From an uncultured Pseudomonadota bacterium (GTDB taxonomy: Bacteria; Pseudomonadota; Gammaproteobacteria; CAJXQU01): a stretch of 45,747 nt of DNA. Of the stretch, positions 33,081-42,100 are shown one piece after another. The number at the start of each line of letters is the position of its first letter. Position 1 is the stretch's first letter. Position numbers and translations under genes: made by a program. The notes below the pieces were generated by a model that ran no database searches, was not told the DNA's origin, and saw only the letters and a program-made list of their open reading frames with translations. The stretch spans positions 1 through 45,747 of the forward strand of contig CAJXQU010000018.1 of assembly GCA_913058255.1 (NCBI GenBank), given 5' to 3'.

Positions 33081-34100
33081 ATGCTTAAGTTTTCTACTGT
33101 TTTATTGTTTGGGCTTGCTTCAGTAACAGCAAGTATTACAAGCTTTGCCGAGGAAGTGAATATTTACTCGGCTCGTAAGGAAGCTCTGATTAAGCCATTG
33201 CTGGATTCTTTTACAGAACAGACTGGTATCGAGGTTAACCTTATTACAGGTAAAGCTGATGCCTTGTTAAAACGTCTTGTCGCTGAAGGTCAAAATTCAC
33301 CCGCTGATTTATTCCTAACCGTTGATGCCGGTCGCTTACACCGCGCAAAAGAAGCTCATGTTTTACAAGCTATTTCTAATCAAGAACTAGAGGCAGCCGT
33401 GCCTGTAACCTATCGTGATTCAGAAGGGTTTTGGTATGGCCTTTCATTAAGAGCAAGAGTGTTCGCTTACTCCAACGAACGTGTTCAGGCTTCTGAGCTT
33501 ACAAGCTATGAAGATTTGGCCAACTCTAAATGGGGAAAGCGTATTTGTATTCGATCATCTGACAATGTCTATAACCAGTCTTTAGTGGCATCAATGATCG
33601 AAGCCAATGGTGAAGAAGCCACTGAAAAATGGGCTGAAAGTTTGGTTGCTAATATGGCACGAAAACCGAAAGGTGGTGATCGTGACCAAATAAAAGCGGT
33701 CGCTGCAGGTCAATGTGATCTAGCCGTGATCAATACCTATTACTATGATCAAATGTTGGCTTCACCTGATGAGTCAGAAGCTCAGGCAGCAAAGAAAACA
33801 AGCCTATTCTGGCCGAACCAAGATGATCGTGGAACCCATATAAATGTCAGTGGTGCAGGTGTTACAGCACATGCAAAAAATAAGGCGGCAGCCGTTAAGT
33901 TGCTACAACACTTGTTGAGTGCTGAGTCACAAAAATGGTATGGCGAGGTTAACTTCGAGTATCCTGTGCAAACATCGGTAGAGTCCAGCGAAACGTTGAA
34001 AGGCTGGGGTGACTTTAAAGCTGATAACCTGAATATCGATAAACTTGGCAGCAACAATGCCGCAGCCGTTATGTTAATGGATCGAGCTGGCTGGAAATAA
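33081..34100 (+). CDS. fbpA: Periplasmic ferric-iron-binding protein (FbpA/FutA)
   Basis: A protein of about 339 residues. Signal peptide 1-23 (TSFA-EE), then VNIYSARKEALIKPLLDSF, typical of iron-binding class periplasmic proteins. AVINTYYYDQML carries the tyrosine pair that grips Fe3+. The frame opens at 33006, but the Met at 33081 starts the signal peptide and has AAAGGA 10 nt before; the upstream part contains the Fur box. It delivers iron to FbpBC encoded 13 bp downstream. Confidence 0.96.
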   Translation: MLKFSTVLLFGLASVTASITSFAEEVNIYSARKEALIKPLLDSFTEQTGIEVNLITGKADALLKRLVAEGQNSPADLFLTVDAGRLHRAKEAHVLQAISNQELEAAVPVTYRDSEGFWYGLSLRARVFAYSNERVQASELTSYEDLANSKWGKRICIRSSDNVYNQSLVASMIEANGEEATEKWAESLVANMARKPKGGDRDQIKAVAAGQCDLAVINTYYYDQMLASPDESEAQAAKKTSLFWPNQDDRGTHINVSGAGVTAHAKNKAAAVKLLQHLLSAESQKWYGEVNFEYPVQTSVESSETLKGWGDFKADNLNIDKLGSNNAAAVMLMDRAGWK

Positions 34101-34113
34101 GCTACGGTAATTT

Positions 34114-35763
34114 ATGCGAGGAAAATTATTAGATCCATGGCAATCAGGCATTTTACTGCTAGCCGTCATCCTCGCTATCCCTGCGCTGGCCGTCATCAGC
34201 TTTATATTTGCCCCATCCACTAGCGATATCTGGCAACATCTTCGCGCAACGGTCTTACAAGATTACATTCTCAATTCACTGACCCTTGTGATCGGTGTTG
34301 GTCTTGGAACGCTTTTATTGGGCGTATCCACTGCATGGCTGACAAGCTTATGCGACTTTCCTGGTCGTAAATTTTTTAGCTGGGCCTTATTATTACCCAT
34401 GGCTATCCCCGCTTATATTTTGGCTTATACATACACGGGTATGTTTGATGTCGCTGGGCCTGTGCAAAACTGGATACGTGACACCTTTGATCTTGGATAT
34501 AGAGATTATTGGTTTCCAGAAATTCGTTCCATGGGTGGTGCGATCAGTATGTTGTCACTGGTTTTATATCCATACGTTTACCTACTCACCCGTACTGCTT
34601 TTCTCAGCCAATCGGTGTGTGTGTTAGAAGCTAGTCGAACATTAGGTTGCGGTGTTTGGCGTAGTTTTTTTACGGTCGCCCTACCCCTTGCTCGCCCGGC
34701 TATCGTTGCAGGTATTTCATTAGCGATGATGGAAACATTGGCTGATTACGGTACCGTCAAATACTTTGGTATCAACACATTCACGACGGGTATTTTTAGA
34801 ACCTGGTTTGGCCTGGATAGTACTGCCGCCGCAGCACAATTAGCGACCTTCTTATTAGGTATGGTCATTATATTAGTTGTCATAGAACAATTATCTCGAC
34901 ACCAAGCTCGTTTTCATCACACCACTGGTCGTTATAAACGTTTACCGCGCTATCAGTTGAAAGGCTTTTCTGCTTTCTTTGCATTCCTTGCCTGCCTACT
35001 TCCCTTATTCGCTGGTTTTATATTACCCGCAGGTCAGCTCCTACAATGGGCGATAAGTACATCCGAAAAAATGCTCAATGCCCAGTTCGGAACCCTCGCG
35101 CTTAATAGTTTTTTACTGGCTGCTATTGCTGCCGTTGTGACACTTTTACTAGCCTTGTTCCTAGCTTATGGACAACGTCTACGCCCATCCAAACTTACGT
35201 TCTCTGCAGTCCGTTTTGCGAGCATGGGTTATGCTATCCCCGGAGCCGTCATCGCCGTTGGCGTTATGATCCCATTTGCATTATTTGATAATAGCGTTGA
35301 TACATGGATGCGTGAACATTTTAATTATTCAACCGGTCTACTCTTGAGCGGCACCTTATTCGCTGTCCTATTTGCTTATATTGTTCGTTTTCTTGCGATT
35401 TCTTTGCATGCTGTAGAGACCGGCTTAGGCAAAATAAAACCTTCCATCGACGAAGCGGGACGACTCCTCGGCTGTGGTCCTGTTGAGTTATTACGTCGAG
35501 TTCATATTCCGGTCATGCGGGGCGCTGTTCTAACGGCTTTGTTATTAGTTTTTGTCGATGTATTAAAAGAATTACCTGCAACCATGATCTTACGTCCATT
35601 TAACTTTAATACGCTTGCGGTTAGAGCATTTGAACTTGCCTCTGATGAACGCCTAGCTGATTCATCAACAGCCGCGCTTGCCATCGTCGTAGCAGGTATA
35701 ATCCCTGTTATCTTATTAAGTCGATCAATCAGTCAATCTCGGCCCGGACATGAAACAACTTGA
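34114..35763 (+). CDS. fbpB: Ferric-iron ABC transporter permease (FbpB)
   Basis: A 549-residue permease with about 12 membrane helices in two homologous halves, the normal FbpB build. Each half has the EAA loop that meets the ATPase: VLEASRTLGCGVWRSFFTVALP in the first (key residues E-A-G-P) and IDEAGRLLGCGPVELLRRVHIP in the second (key residues E-A-G-P). It moves Fe3+ across the inner membrane. Its stop overlaps fbpC by 14 bp. No separate Fur box; transcribed from the fbpA promoter. Confidence 0.96.
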   Translation: MRGKLLDPWQSGILLLAVILAIPALAVISFIFAPSTSDIWQHLRATVLQDYILNSLTLVIGVGLGTLLLGVSTAWLTSLCDFPGRKFFSWALLLPMAIPAYILAYTYTGMFDVAGPVQNWIRDTFDLGYRDYWFPEIRSMGGAISMLSLVLYPYVYLLTRTAFLSQSVCVLEASRTLGCGVWRSFFTVALPLARPAIVAGISLAMMETLADYGTVKYFGINTFTTGIFRTWFGLDSTAAAAQLATFLLGMVIILVVIEQLSRHQARFHHTTGRYKRLPRYQLKGFSAFFAFLACLLPLFAGFILPAGQLLQWAISTSEKMLNAQFGTLALNSFLLAAIAAVVTLLLALFLAYGQRLRPSKLTFSAVRFASMGYAIPGAVIAVGVMIPFALFDNSVDTWMREHFNYSTGLLLSGTLFAVLFAYIVRFLAISLHAVETGLGKIKPSIDEAGRLLGCGPVELLRRVHIPVMRGAVLTALLLVFVDVLKELPATMILRPFNFNTLAVRAFELASDERLADSSTAALAIVVAGIIPVILLSRSISQSRPGHETT

Positions 35764-36802
35764 ACTAAAAAATATTGCCGTCAGCTTTTCGGGCAAAACT
35801 ATTATTAAGGACATCAGCTTAAGCCTTGATCGTGGCCAAATTGGTTGTCTTTTAGGTCCCAGTGGTTGTGGCAAAACAACATTGCTACGAACGATTGCTG
35901 GTTTCGAATTACCAACAACCGGTCAAATTTATATTGGTGGCAAAGAAGTCAGCCATGAAGGCTGGGCGAAAGCGCCAGAGCAACGACGAGTTGGTATGGT
36001 CTTTCAGGATTTTGCGTTGTTCCCTCACCTAAACGTTAATGACAACATAGCCTTTGGTTTAAAAGGTATGAGTCGTGATGAGAAAAATGGTCGAGTAAAT
36101 AGCTTATTACAAATGGTAGGCTTGCCCGACTCAGGAAACGTATTTCCACATCAACTCTCTGGGGGTCAACAACAACGCGTTGCCTTAGCTCGCGCACTTG
36201 CCCCCAAACCAGAAGTTTTATTACTCGACGAACCTTTTTCAAGCATGGATTCAGAACTCCGCCAACAGGTTGCGTTCGACGTTTTGGAGATTCTTAGACA
36301 TGCAGATATCACCACCATATTCGTCACCCATGATCAATCCGAAGCATTCACCCTAGCCGATGAAATCGGTGTAATGCACTCTGGACAATTGCAACAATGG
36401 GATAGTGCTTATGAACTTTACTATAAACCAAGTAACCATTTTGTTGCTGATTTCATAGGTAGTGGTGAGTTTATTTCAGGAATTGTGGTCGATAAAGATC
36501 GAGTAGCTACTGGACTAGGCGTTATACATTGCACATCTGCTGAAAGCTTCAAAATAAATGATAACGTCGAAATTCTGATCCGTCCTAACGACATCACCTT
36601 CGATCAATCTGCAGAAATACGTGCCAGAGTACTCACTAAAAAGTTTCGAGGTGAAACATTTAATTATGATCTCCAGCTACCAGATGGCAGTATTATTCTA
36701 TGCACTAGCCCGAGTCGAAGTAATTACGCGATCAATGATGAGTTAGGAATAAAACTAGAAACTAAAAACCTGGTTGCTTTCGCCCGAAAAACAAGCATTT
36801 GA
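35750..36802 (+). CDS. fbpC: Ferric-iron ABC transporter ATP-binding protein (FbpC)
   Basis: A 350-residue ATPase. Walker A GPSGCGKTT, Q-loop VFQDFALFPHL, signature LSGGQQQRVALARAL, Walker B VLLLDEPFS and H-loop FVTHDQSEAF are all present. The C-terminal ~110 residues form the TOBE-like regulatory domain (NVEILIRPNDITF). The gene starts inside the end of fbpB, so the subunits are made in coupling. It powers uptake of Fe3+ from FbpA. Confidence 0.97.
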   Translation: MKQLELKNIAVSFSGKTIIKDISLSLDRGQIGCLLGPSGCGKTTLLRTIAGFELPTTGQIYIGGKEVSHEGWAKAPEQRRVGMVFQDFALFPHLNVNDNIAFGLKGMSRDEKNGRVNSLLQMVGLPDSGNVFPHQLSGGQQQRVALARALAPKPEVLLLDEPFSSMDSELRQQVAFDVLEILRHADITTIFVTHDQSEAFTLADEIGVMHSGQLQQWDSAYELYYKPSNHFVADFIGSGEFISGIVVDKDRVATGLGVIHCTSAESFKINDNVEILIRPNDITFDQSAEIRARVLTKKFRGETFNYDLQLPDGSIILCTSPSRSNYAINDELGIKLETKNLVAFARKTSI

Positions 36803-37054
36803 TCATCATTAATAGTCCCACAAATACTAATTATAACTAACACTGCTCACTGAAATTATTAGCTTTCATATTTAACCCGTTAATACCCTGTTACAAAATC
36901 TATTTTGTATTGCCTGTCTCTGAATAGAATACCAATTCAATTTTATTCTTCACTTTCAATGTCCTAAACTTGATGACTTGCTGGATTAATAATCACGTTT
37001 CATTAACAGCTTAATCTTTTTAAGATTTTCTCAGCTATTCATTTGAACTTAAGG

Positions 37055-37216
37055 TTACTTTGTTAGAATTAACTTTCCATTCCTTGTAATACGTAACTGA
37101 TAGTACTCACCGTGATGTTCAATGAGCACTTCTTTTCCACCCTGAAAAATATCTGATGTAGAAAAATATCGTTTATTTTGTTCAACACTTGAAGCTGACA
37201 ATGGTTGTGTTTTCAT
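37055..37216 (-). CDS. hemP: Hemin uptake protein HemP
   Basis: A 53-residue protein with the HemP family signature: [20 protein letters not shown], then [16 protein letters not shown] at the very C-terminus. HemP/HmuP proteins are small and often act with Fur to switch on heme-receptor genes. AAAGGA lies 8 nt before ATG. No heme receptor is in the window, so it stands apart. A Fur-box promoter is found nearly 285 bp upstream, with a structured leader between. Confidence 0.93.
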   Translation of the reverse strand: MKTQPLSASSVEQNKRYFSTSDIFQGGKEVLIEHHGEYYQLRITRNGKLILTK

Positions 37217-37312
37217 TATTTTTTCCTTTTAATAATTTAAAAAGTGCTCCACTCACTCTCTGATAAACGGCATAAAATTCATTTCAAATTATTTTAAAAA
37301 AATATTTAATAG

Positions 37313-37370
37313 CCAGAGCTTAAAGTTCAAAAAGGTGGATCATCCGACCGATGATCCACAAGAGCTCTGG
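37313..37370 (-). terminator. Nested hairpin with T-run in the hemP leader
   Basis: A perfect 10-bp stem (GTGGATCATC with GATGATCCAC, 5-nt loop; 37335-37359) is followed on the minus strand by CTTTTT, so it could stop transcription about 110 bp before hemP. An outer perfect 8-bp pair (CCAGAGCT with AGCTCTGG; 37313-37320 and 37363-37370) encloses the stem and the T-run, a feature not usual for simple terminators. Confidence 0.65.
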
Positions 37371-37490
37371 AGAAAGACAGAAGAGAAGAGAGAGTGATCT
37401 CTACTGTCACATTAGCTACTACGTCTGTTTTACGAGACTTCGTCATAGAGAATCTAATTCGGTTAAATAATTCATCTTGACTTAGCAGCT
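37325..37490 (-). ncRNA. Candidate Fur-controlled small RNA or hemP leader RNA
   Basis: From the promoter at 37498-37526 to the hairpin T-run at about 37330 would be a transcript of roughly 160 nt, starved-for-iron induced, of RyhB/PrrF size. It might instead be only the leader of hemP, with partial termination. I cannot show complementarity to a target by eye. Confidence 0.4.
37327..37446 (-). CDS. Possible 39-codon leader ORF
   Basis: It begins ATG ACG AAG at 37446, encodes MTKSRKTDVVANVTVEITLS followed by a hydrophobic segment and the end VDHRSDDPPF, and its last codons cover the hairpin. Its ribosome site is weak. If translated, ribosomes would disrupt the terminator stem, as in attenuation. 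I do not recognise the peptide. Confidence 0.25.
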   Translation of the reverse strand: MTKSRKTDVVANVTVEITLSSLLSFSRALVDHRSDDPPF

Positions 37491-37497
37491 ATTAATA

Positions 37498-37526
37498 ATG
37501 ATAATGATTCTCATTGCATTAGTCAA
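37498..37526 (-). promoter_or_regulatory. Fur-box promoter of the hemP leader
   Basis: On the minus strand TTGACT (37521-37526), 17-bp spacer, TATCAT (37498-37503). The Fur box GATAATGATTCTCATTGCA (37500-37518) overlaps spacer and -10; it is the best Fur match in the window. Confidence 0.8.
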
Positions 37527-37645
37527 GCATAAATATTTATGAATTTTGGCTATAAACAGAGTACTTACGCTTACACGTCCAACACTCTTTAACTTAGGGT
37601 ATGACTAACAGCTCACTCTTTAGTTACTGACAGTAGGATTCACTC

Positions 37646-37738
37646 ATGGTTTATGTGACAAACAACAATCTATTTATACAAAAACAACATTACGATAATG
37701 ACTTATTGGACTATTACAAGAAACTCAAAAAATGTTGA
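37646..37738 (+). CDS. Possible 30-codon ORF upstream of the NiSOD genes
   Basis: ATG at 37646 with TAGGA 7 nt before; the peptide is MVYVTNNNLF followed by a polar tail ending KKLKKC. No family known. A chance frame is possible; conservation alone could settle it. The rest of 37527-37805 holds no other gene that I can support. Confidence 0.25.
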   Translation: MVYVTNNNLFIQKQHYDNDLLDYYKKLKKC

Positions 37739-37805
37739 TCTTAACTATGTCACTTGATTTAACCCTTAGAAAAACTTTCTTTTATATAACGCTTATAGAT
37801 ATCTC

Positions 37806-38030
37806 TTGAAAAATTTTTCCCTTATATATAGCAGCTTGTGCACTATTCTTTTTGCGACAACTGCTTCAGCGCGCCCAGAACTTGAGACAAACCTCTGGAT
37901 AAGTCCATTTATTCACTCTATTATCTTAGCCCTTATGGCCGTACTATTAGCAGTTGGTATCGACTGGTTAATAAACCGACTGTCCTTAAGTAACCACACT
38001 AAAAATAGGAAAAAGAATCATGCTACATAA
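37806..38030 (+). CDS. Small membrane protein overlapping the NiSOD gene
   Basis: A 74-residue protein that starts at TTG. Residues 1-22 look like a signal peptide (cut near ASA-R), and residues 31-53 are a strong membrane helix (SIILALMAVLLAVGIDWLI); a basic tail ends it. It overlaps sodN by 11 bp, so translation is likely coupled. I know of no standard NiSOD partner of this type; a role in nickel entry or membrane tethering of SodX is speculation. AT-rich upstream sequence has no clear ribosome site. Confidence 0.6.
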   Translation: MKNFSLIYSSLCTILFATTASARPELETNLWISPFIHSIILALMAVLLAVGIDWLINRLSLSNHTKNRKKNHAT

Positions 38031-38520
38031 AATATTAGCCACGCTAGATAAATCTATAAATTTTGAAACTGCCTCTGCGCATTGCGATGTCCCTTGTGGT
38101 ATTTACGACCCAAGTACAGCTCAAATCGCTGCTTTGACTGTTATCCGTATGCTTGATCAAATTAAAGAACTTGCTGATAAAGATTCTTTAACAATTGCAG
38201 ATCACGCTAAACTTTCTCGCTTAGTGGCTCAAAAAGAAGAGCATGCTGAAGTTGTTAAAAAAGAAGTTCGCATCACCTGGGGTGATTACTTCAAACAACC
38301 ACAATTTGATCAAGTTCCAGGCATTCATGAACTTGTACACAACATTATGCTAACTGGTTCTAAATGTCGCCAAACCATTGATCAAGAAAATGGTCTAGCA
38401 CTATTGAAATTGGTTAATGAGTTTGCAGAAGCATTCTGGAAAACTAAAGGTGTAGAAACTTACACAGCAACTTGCCCATATCCACCAGCACAACAAGTTG
38501 TATATCCTAAGTTAGGATAA
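38020..38520 (+). CDS. sodN: Nickel superoxide dismutase
   Basis: A 166-residue NiSOD precursor. The nickel hook HCDVPCGIY lies at residues 21-29: after removal of a 20-residue leader (cut TASA-H), His1, Cys2 and Cys6 of the mature form bind Ni, with Pro5 and Tyr9 conserved. The rest is the four-helix bundle (EEHAEVVKKEVRITWGDYF, then PGIHELVHNIMLTGSKCR). It turns superoxide into O2 and H2O2 in the cytosol without iron or manganese, which suits an iron-starved cell. The protease SodX is encoded 9 bp downstream. Confidence 0.97.
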   Translation: MLHKILATLDKSINFETASAHCDVPCGIYDPSTAQIAALTVIRMLDQIKELADKDSLTIADHAKLSRLVAQKEEHAEVVKKEVRITWGDYFKQPQFDQVPGIHELVHNIMLTGSKCRQTIDQENGLALLKLVNEFAEAFWKTKGVETYTATCPYPPAQQVVYPKLG

Positions 38521-38529
38521 GATCAGTTC

Positions 38530-38835
38530 ATGATCGGTATTGTAAAAATACATGGGCAAAGCATGGCTCCAGCCCTATCGGGGGGTGACTTTGTTGTCAC
38601 CTCTCGTTATTACCGCAAACTATCCACCAACGATCTTATAATTTTTAAGCATCCAATCTATGGCCGTTTGATCAAACGGATTAAAAAAATAGATCGACTC
38701 GGTAATATTTGGGTTCGTGGTGAAAATAAATACAGCCTCTCCTCAGAACAAATGGGCATCGTCGCGCCTAGTATGGTTCAAGCTAAGGTTCTTTTCCCCA
38801 TCAGACAAAGACAGTCATTACGCTTAAAAATCTGA
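38530..38835 (+). CDS. sodX: NiSOD maturation protease SodX (S26 family)
   Basis: A 101-residue signal-peptidase-like enzyme. The catalytic serine is in IHGQSMAPALSGGDFV (Ser11) and the lysine in YGRLIKRIKKID; NIWVRGENKYSLSSEQMG is the family's C-terminal box. It trims the SodN leader so that the histidine that binds nickel becomes the N-terminus. It lacks a membrane anchor, as usual for SodX, and follows sodN directly. Confidence 0.95.
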   Translation: MIGIVKIHGQSMAPALSGGDFVVTSRYYRKLSTNDLIIFKHPIYGRLIKRIKKIDRLGNIWVRGENKYSLSSEQMGIVAPSMVQAKVLFPIRQRQSLRLKI

Positions 38836-39081
38836 TCAGGTTCATTCCTTCTCGTTCAAAACTTCTTTTCTAAATAAACTGCACCGCTAGAAAACACTGC
38901 AGCAATCTCACTACAAGTAGTCACTTGTACGCTCTAACCTTAGTTATGTCAGTCCATTAAAGACATGATGAGATCATGAAAGTTAACATGAAATGGTTCA
39001 AATATTTTTGAACTATATTTGTTCTCAGAAATAACCCCTAACCTCATGATTTTTTAAAGATTAATACCGAAAAATACTCAC
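38836..39081 (+). promoter_or_regulatory. Upstream region of the giant surface gene: three palindromes
   Basis: No gene is seen here. Three inverted repeats occur: TACAAGT-AGTC-ACTTGTA (38912-38929), CATGAT-GAG-ATCATG (38964-38978) and GTTCAAA-TATT-TTTGAAC (38996-39013). They lie about 70-195 bp upstream of a sigma-54 promoter, where enhancer-binding activators usually bind. Confidence 0.5.
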
Positions 39082-39097
39082 TGGCATCATCCTTGCT
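39082..39097 (+). promoter_or_regulatory. Sigma-54 promoter of the giant surface gene
   Basis: TGGCATCATCCTTGCT matches the -24/-12 consensus TGGCAC-N5-TTGCW, with GG and GC separated by exactly 10 bases and only one deviation (T for C). Transcription would begin near 39107, 30 bp before the ATG. GAAAGGGAAA supplies the ribosome site. Confidence 0.8.
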
Positions 39098-39139
39098 TAA
39101 GCCTACCCCAGTCTAAATTTTTTAAGAAAGGGAAACTAC

Positions 39140-42100
39140 ATGTTTAAACATCTTCAACATCTTGCTAAAGCAACGCTCACTTCAATTCTGCTGGTAACAC
39201 CACTCGCCGCACAAGCCGTAGTGGACATGAATATTTCGAGTTTTACGGCCAACCCAAACCCAGTCACATCAGGTGGTGAGTTTCACTATCTGTTATCCGT
39301 GGAGAACAGCGGTAATGAAGATGCACCTGACGCTAACTTGACTATTACGATCCCATCAGGCGCCACCGTCACTAATCTGTCTCCAGGTGTTTGTACAGGA
39401 ACTAGCCCCGTACTTTGTGACTTTGGCACGTTAACCGGAACGCTTGCTGGCGGCTCTCCGATCAACGTTGATATTACGATGACTGCAACGAGTGCTGGTC
39501 CTGCATCGCTCAGCTCAACAGCAACGGTTTCGACGTCGGCCACGGATGGCAATAACGGGAATGACTCTCTTACACAAGGAACCACGGTCAACCGAGGTTC
39601 TGATCTGTCCATTTCTTTCAATGCTTCATCCGCAACAACAGCCAGCGGTGGTTCTACTTTCGCATATGTAGTTGATGTTGCTAATGGTGGGCCGAATGAT
39701 ACTGATGATGAAAAAGTAATTCTTACTCTACCTCCACAGGTGAGCTATACGACAAGTAGTGGTTCTGGCTGGAGTTGTAGTGCTGCAGGTCAAATAATCA
39801 CTTGTAATCGATCAGCGACCTTAGTTAATGGTTCAACAGCTCCTCCTCTGACAGTTAATGCACAAGTGACTGGAAGCTCACTTGGGACTTTTACTGCGCT
39901 TGCAACTGTCAGTTCTACTACCGCTGATGGTGATGCAAATAACAATTCAGCAACGCATGACGTTCAAGTCTCTGCTGGAGCGGATATGGCCATCAATAAA
40001 TCTGTCTTACCTATACCTGTTGTCGCTGAGCAACCCGTCACTTTTACTTTAAGCGTGACTAATAATGGTCCAATGTCTTCAGACGCTGTTGTGGTAACTG
40101 ATACTTTGCCAGCTAATTACACGGCGATCAGTGCTTCAGGTTCAGGCTGGACCTGTAATGTAGTCGGTCAGACAGTTACCTGTGATGCAGATGCTTCATT
40201 GGCTCAAGGTTCGGCACCAGCGATCACAATCAATGCTACCGCTCCGTCAAATGCAAACATACCAGCAGCGGGAACCTCTCATTCAAATACTGCAAGCTTG
40301 GTAAGCTCCACTCAGGATCCAATTCCTGAAAATGATTCAAAAACAATCAACTATAACATTGGTAGATACCATGCTGATCTGTCGATCACAAAATCTAAAA
40401 CACCCAACCCCGTGGCCCAAGGTAGCACGATGTCATCGTCTATCCGTGTCAAAAACAATGGACCCAGAAACGCTACAAATATTATTAAAGTCGAAGATAC
40501 ACTTGCAGCTGGTGAATCTTATAGCAGTGCATCACCAGGCACAGGAACTGGTTGGACTTGTAGCTACAACCAGGCAAACGATACCACCGGTGGTATCGTA
40601 ACTTGTACACATGCTGGCCCTCTTGCACTAAATGCCCAAACCCCTGTTTTGACCATTCCAACAAAAGCTGTTGCAACGGGCGCAATGCAAAATACAGCTT
40701 GTACTAGTACATCTGCAGGACAAGCTCCAAATGAATTTGATTTTAATGCTGCTAATGATTGTGTTACTGCTGGTGGTACGACTTCTACTAGTGGCACCGC
40801 GGATCTGGATCTCCTCAAAGTAGTTCAGGATCTTGCTCCCGGTAATAATGATGGCACTTTGCAAGATGATGAAAATACTCTCACATACACGCTGACAGTA
40901 ACAAACCGTAATGACACAGGTGACACAGGTGCAGATGCAACCAATGTTGTATTGAGTGATCCAATTCCGATGTATGCACCCAGCAATCCTAATTATGGAG
41001 TAACGGCCATCACAGCTACGCCGAGCCAGGGAGCAGCTTGTTCAATCGGTGCAACTATCACTTGTAACCTGGGCACAATTATAAATGGCGCCTCAGCCAA
41101 TGTAGTCATTACTGTTGCTCGCCCTATAAAAGATGGTCCATGGACGAACACTGCCACTGCATTTTCACAAAATGTTGGTGATCCAAATCGTGCAAATAAT
41201 ACAGCTTCTGCTTCAATAACAATTGAACCAGTTGCCGATGTTGCGGTAGAAAGCAAAGTTCAATCAGGTCCGATCAAAGCAGGTGTCGAAGCAACATATA
41301 TTATTAGCTTCAAGAACAGAGGTGTATCTAAGGCAGACAACATAGAAATAGTTGACACTTTCACCAATCTTAACGGCATGACTTATACCTTCATCAGTGC
41401 GAGCTCAACCTTGTCAGGTTCTGTCTGCACACATGATGTTCCGACGAGAAAAGTTACATGTACTGGAGGATCGCTTAACTCCGGTGAGTCAAAATCCCTC
41501 ACGGTCAAAATCCGACCTGATTACGGCACGAGCCTGATCTATCCATTAAATCTGGAAAATACGGCGACAATAACAACATCAACACTTGAGTCTGATGGTC
41601 TAGCAGGTGTGGTTAACCCGAATAACAGCCAGTCAGCAACATTGGTCGTTAACCCTCCTGAAGTTGACATTCTAGTGCAGAAAAAGGACTTAGTTGATCC
41701 TTTATTCTATGACTCTGCAACGGCATCAAATAATATCATTACTTATGAGATCAAGGTCACTAATCAAGGCCCATCTTATGGCACAGGTATTCAATTTATT
41801 GATACCTTAACACCTGCTACCGGTCAGACATTAACCTTTCTTTGCGATAAGGCTTTGCAGGGTGATAGCTGCACACCAGCGACTCCGGGGCAAGCCTGCA
41901 ACAATCAAAGCACAGTTATAAGCAGCCCAACAAGCATGACTTGTAATCTGCCCGATATGGAGACAGGCGCAACCACTTATCGTTATTTGGATTTTCGGGT
42001 GGACTCAGTTCCAACGGCCACTGGCTCTACTGTAAAAAACAATGTTACCGTTTCTTCTAACGAGGCCGAATCACTCGCTGGTAATAACACTGCCAGTGAC

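Noticed and set aside
34114-35763. FbpB as a fusion of two permeases
   Set aside because: About 550 residues with two EAA loops is the normal FbpB architecture, not an unusual fusion.
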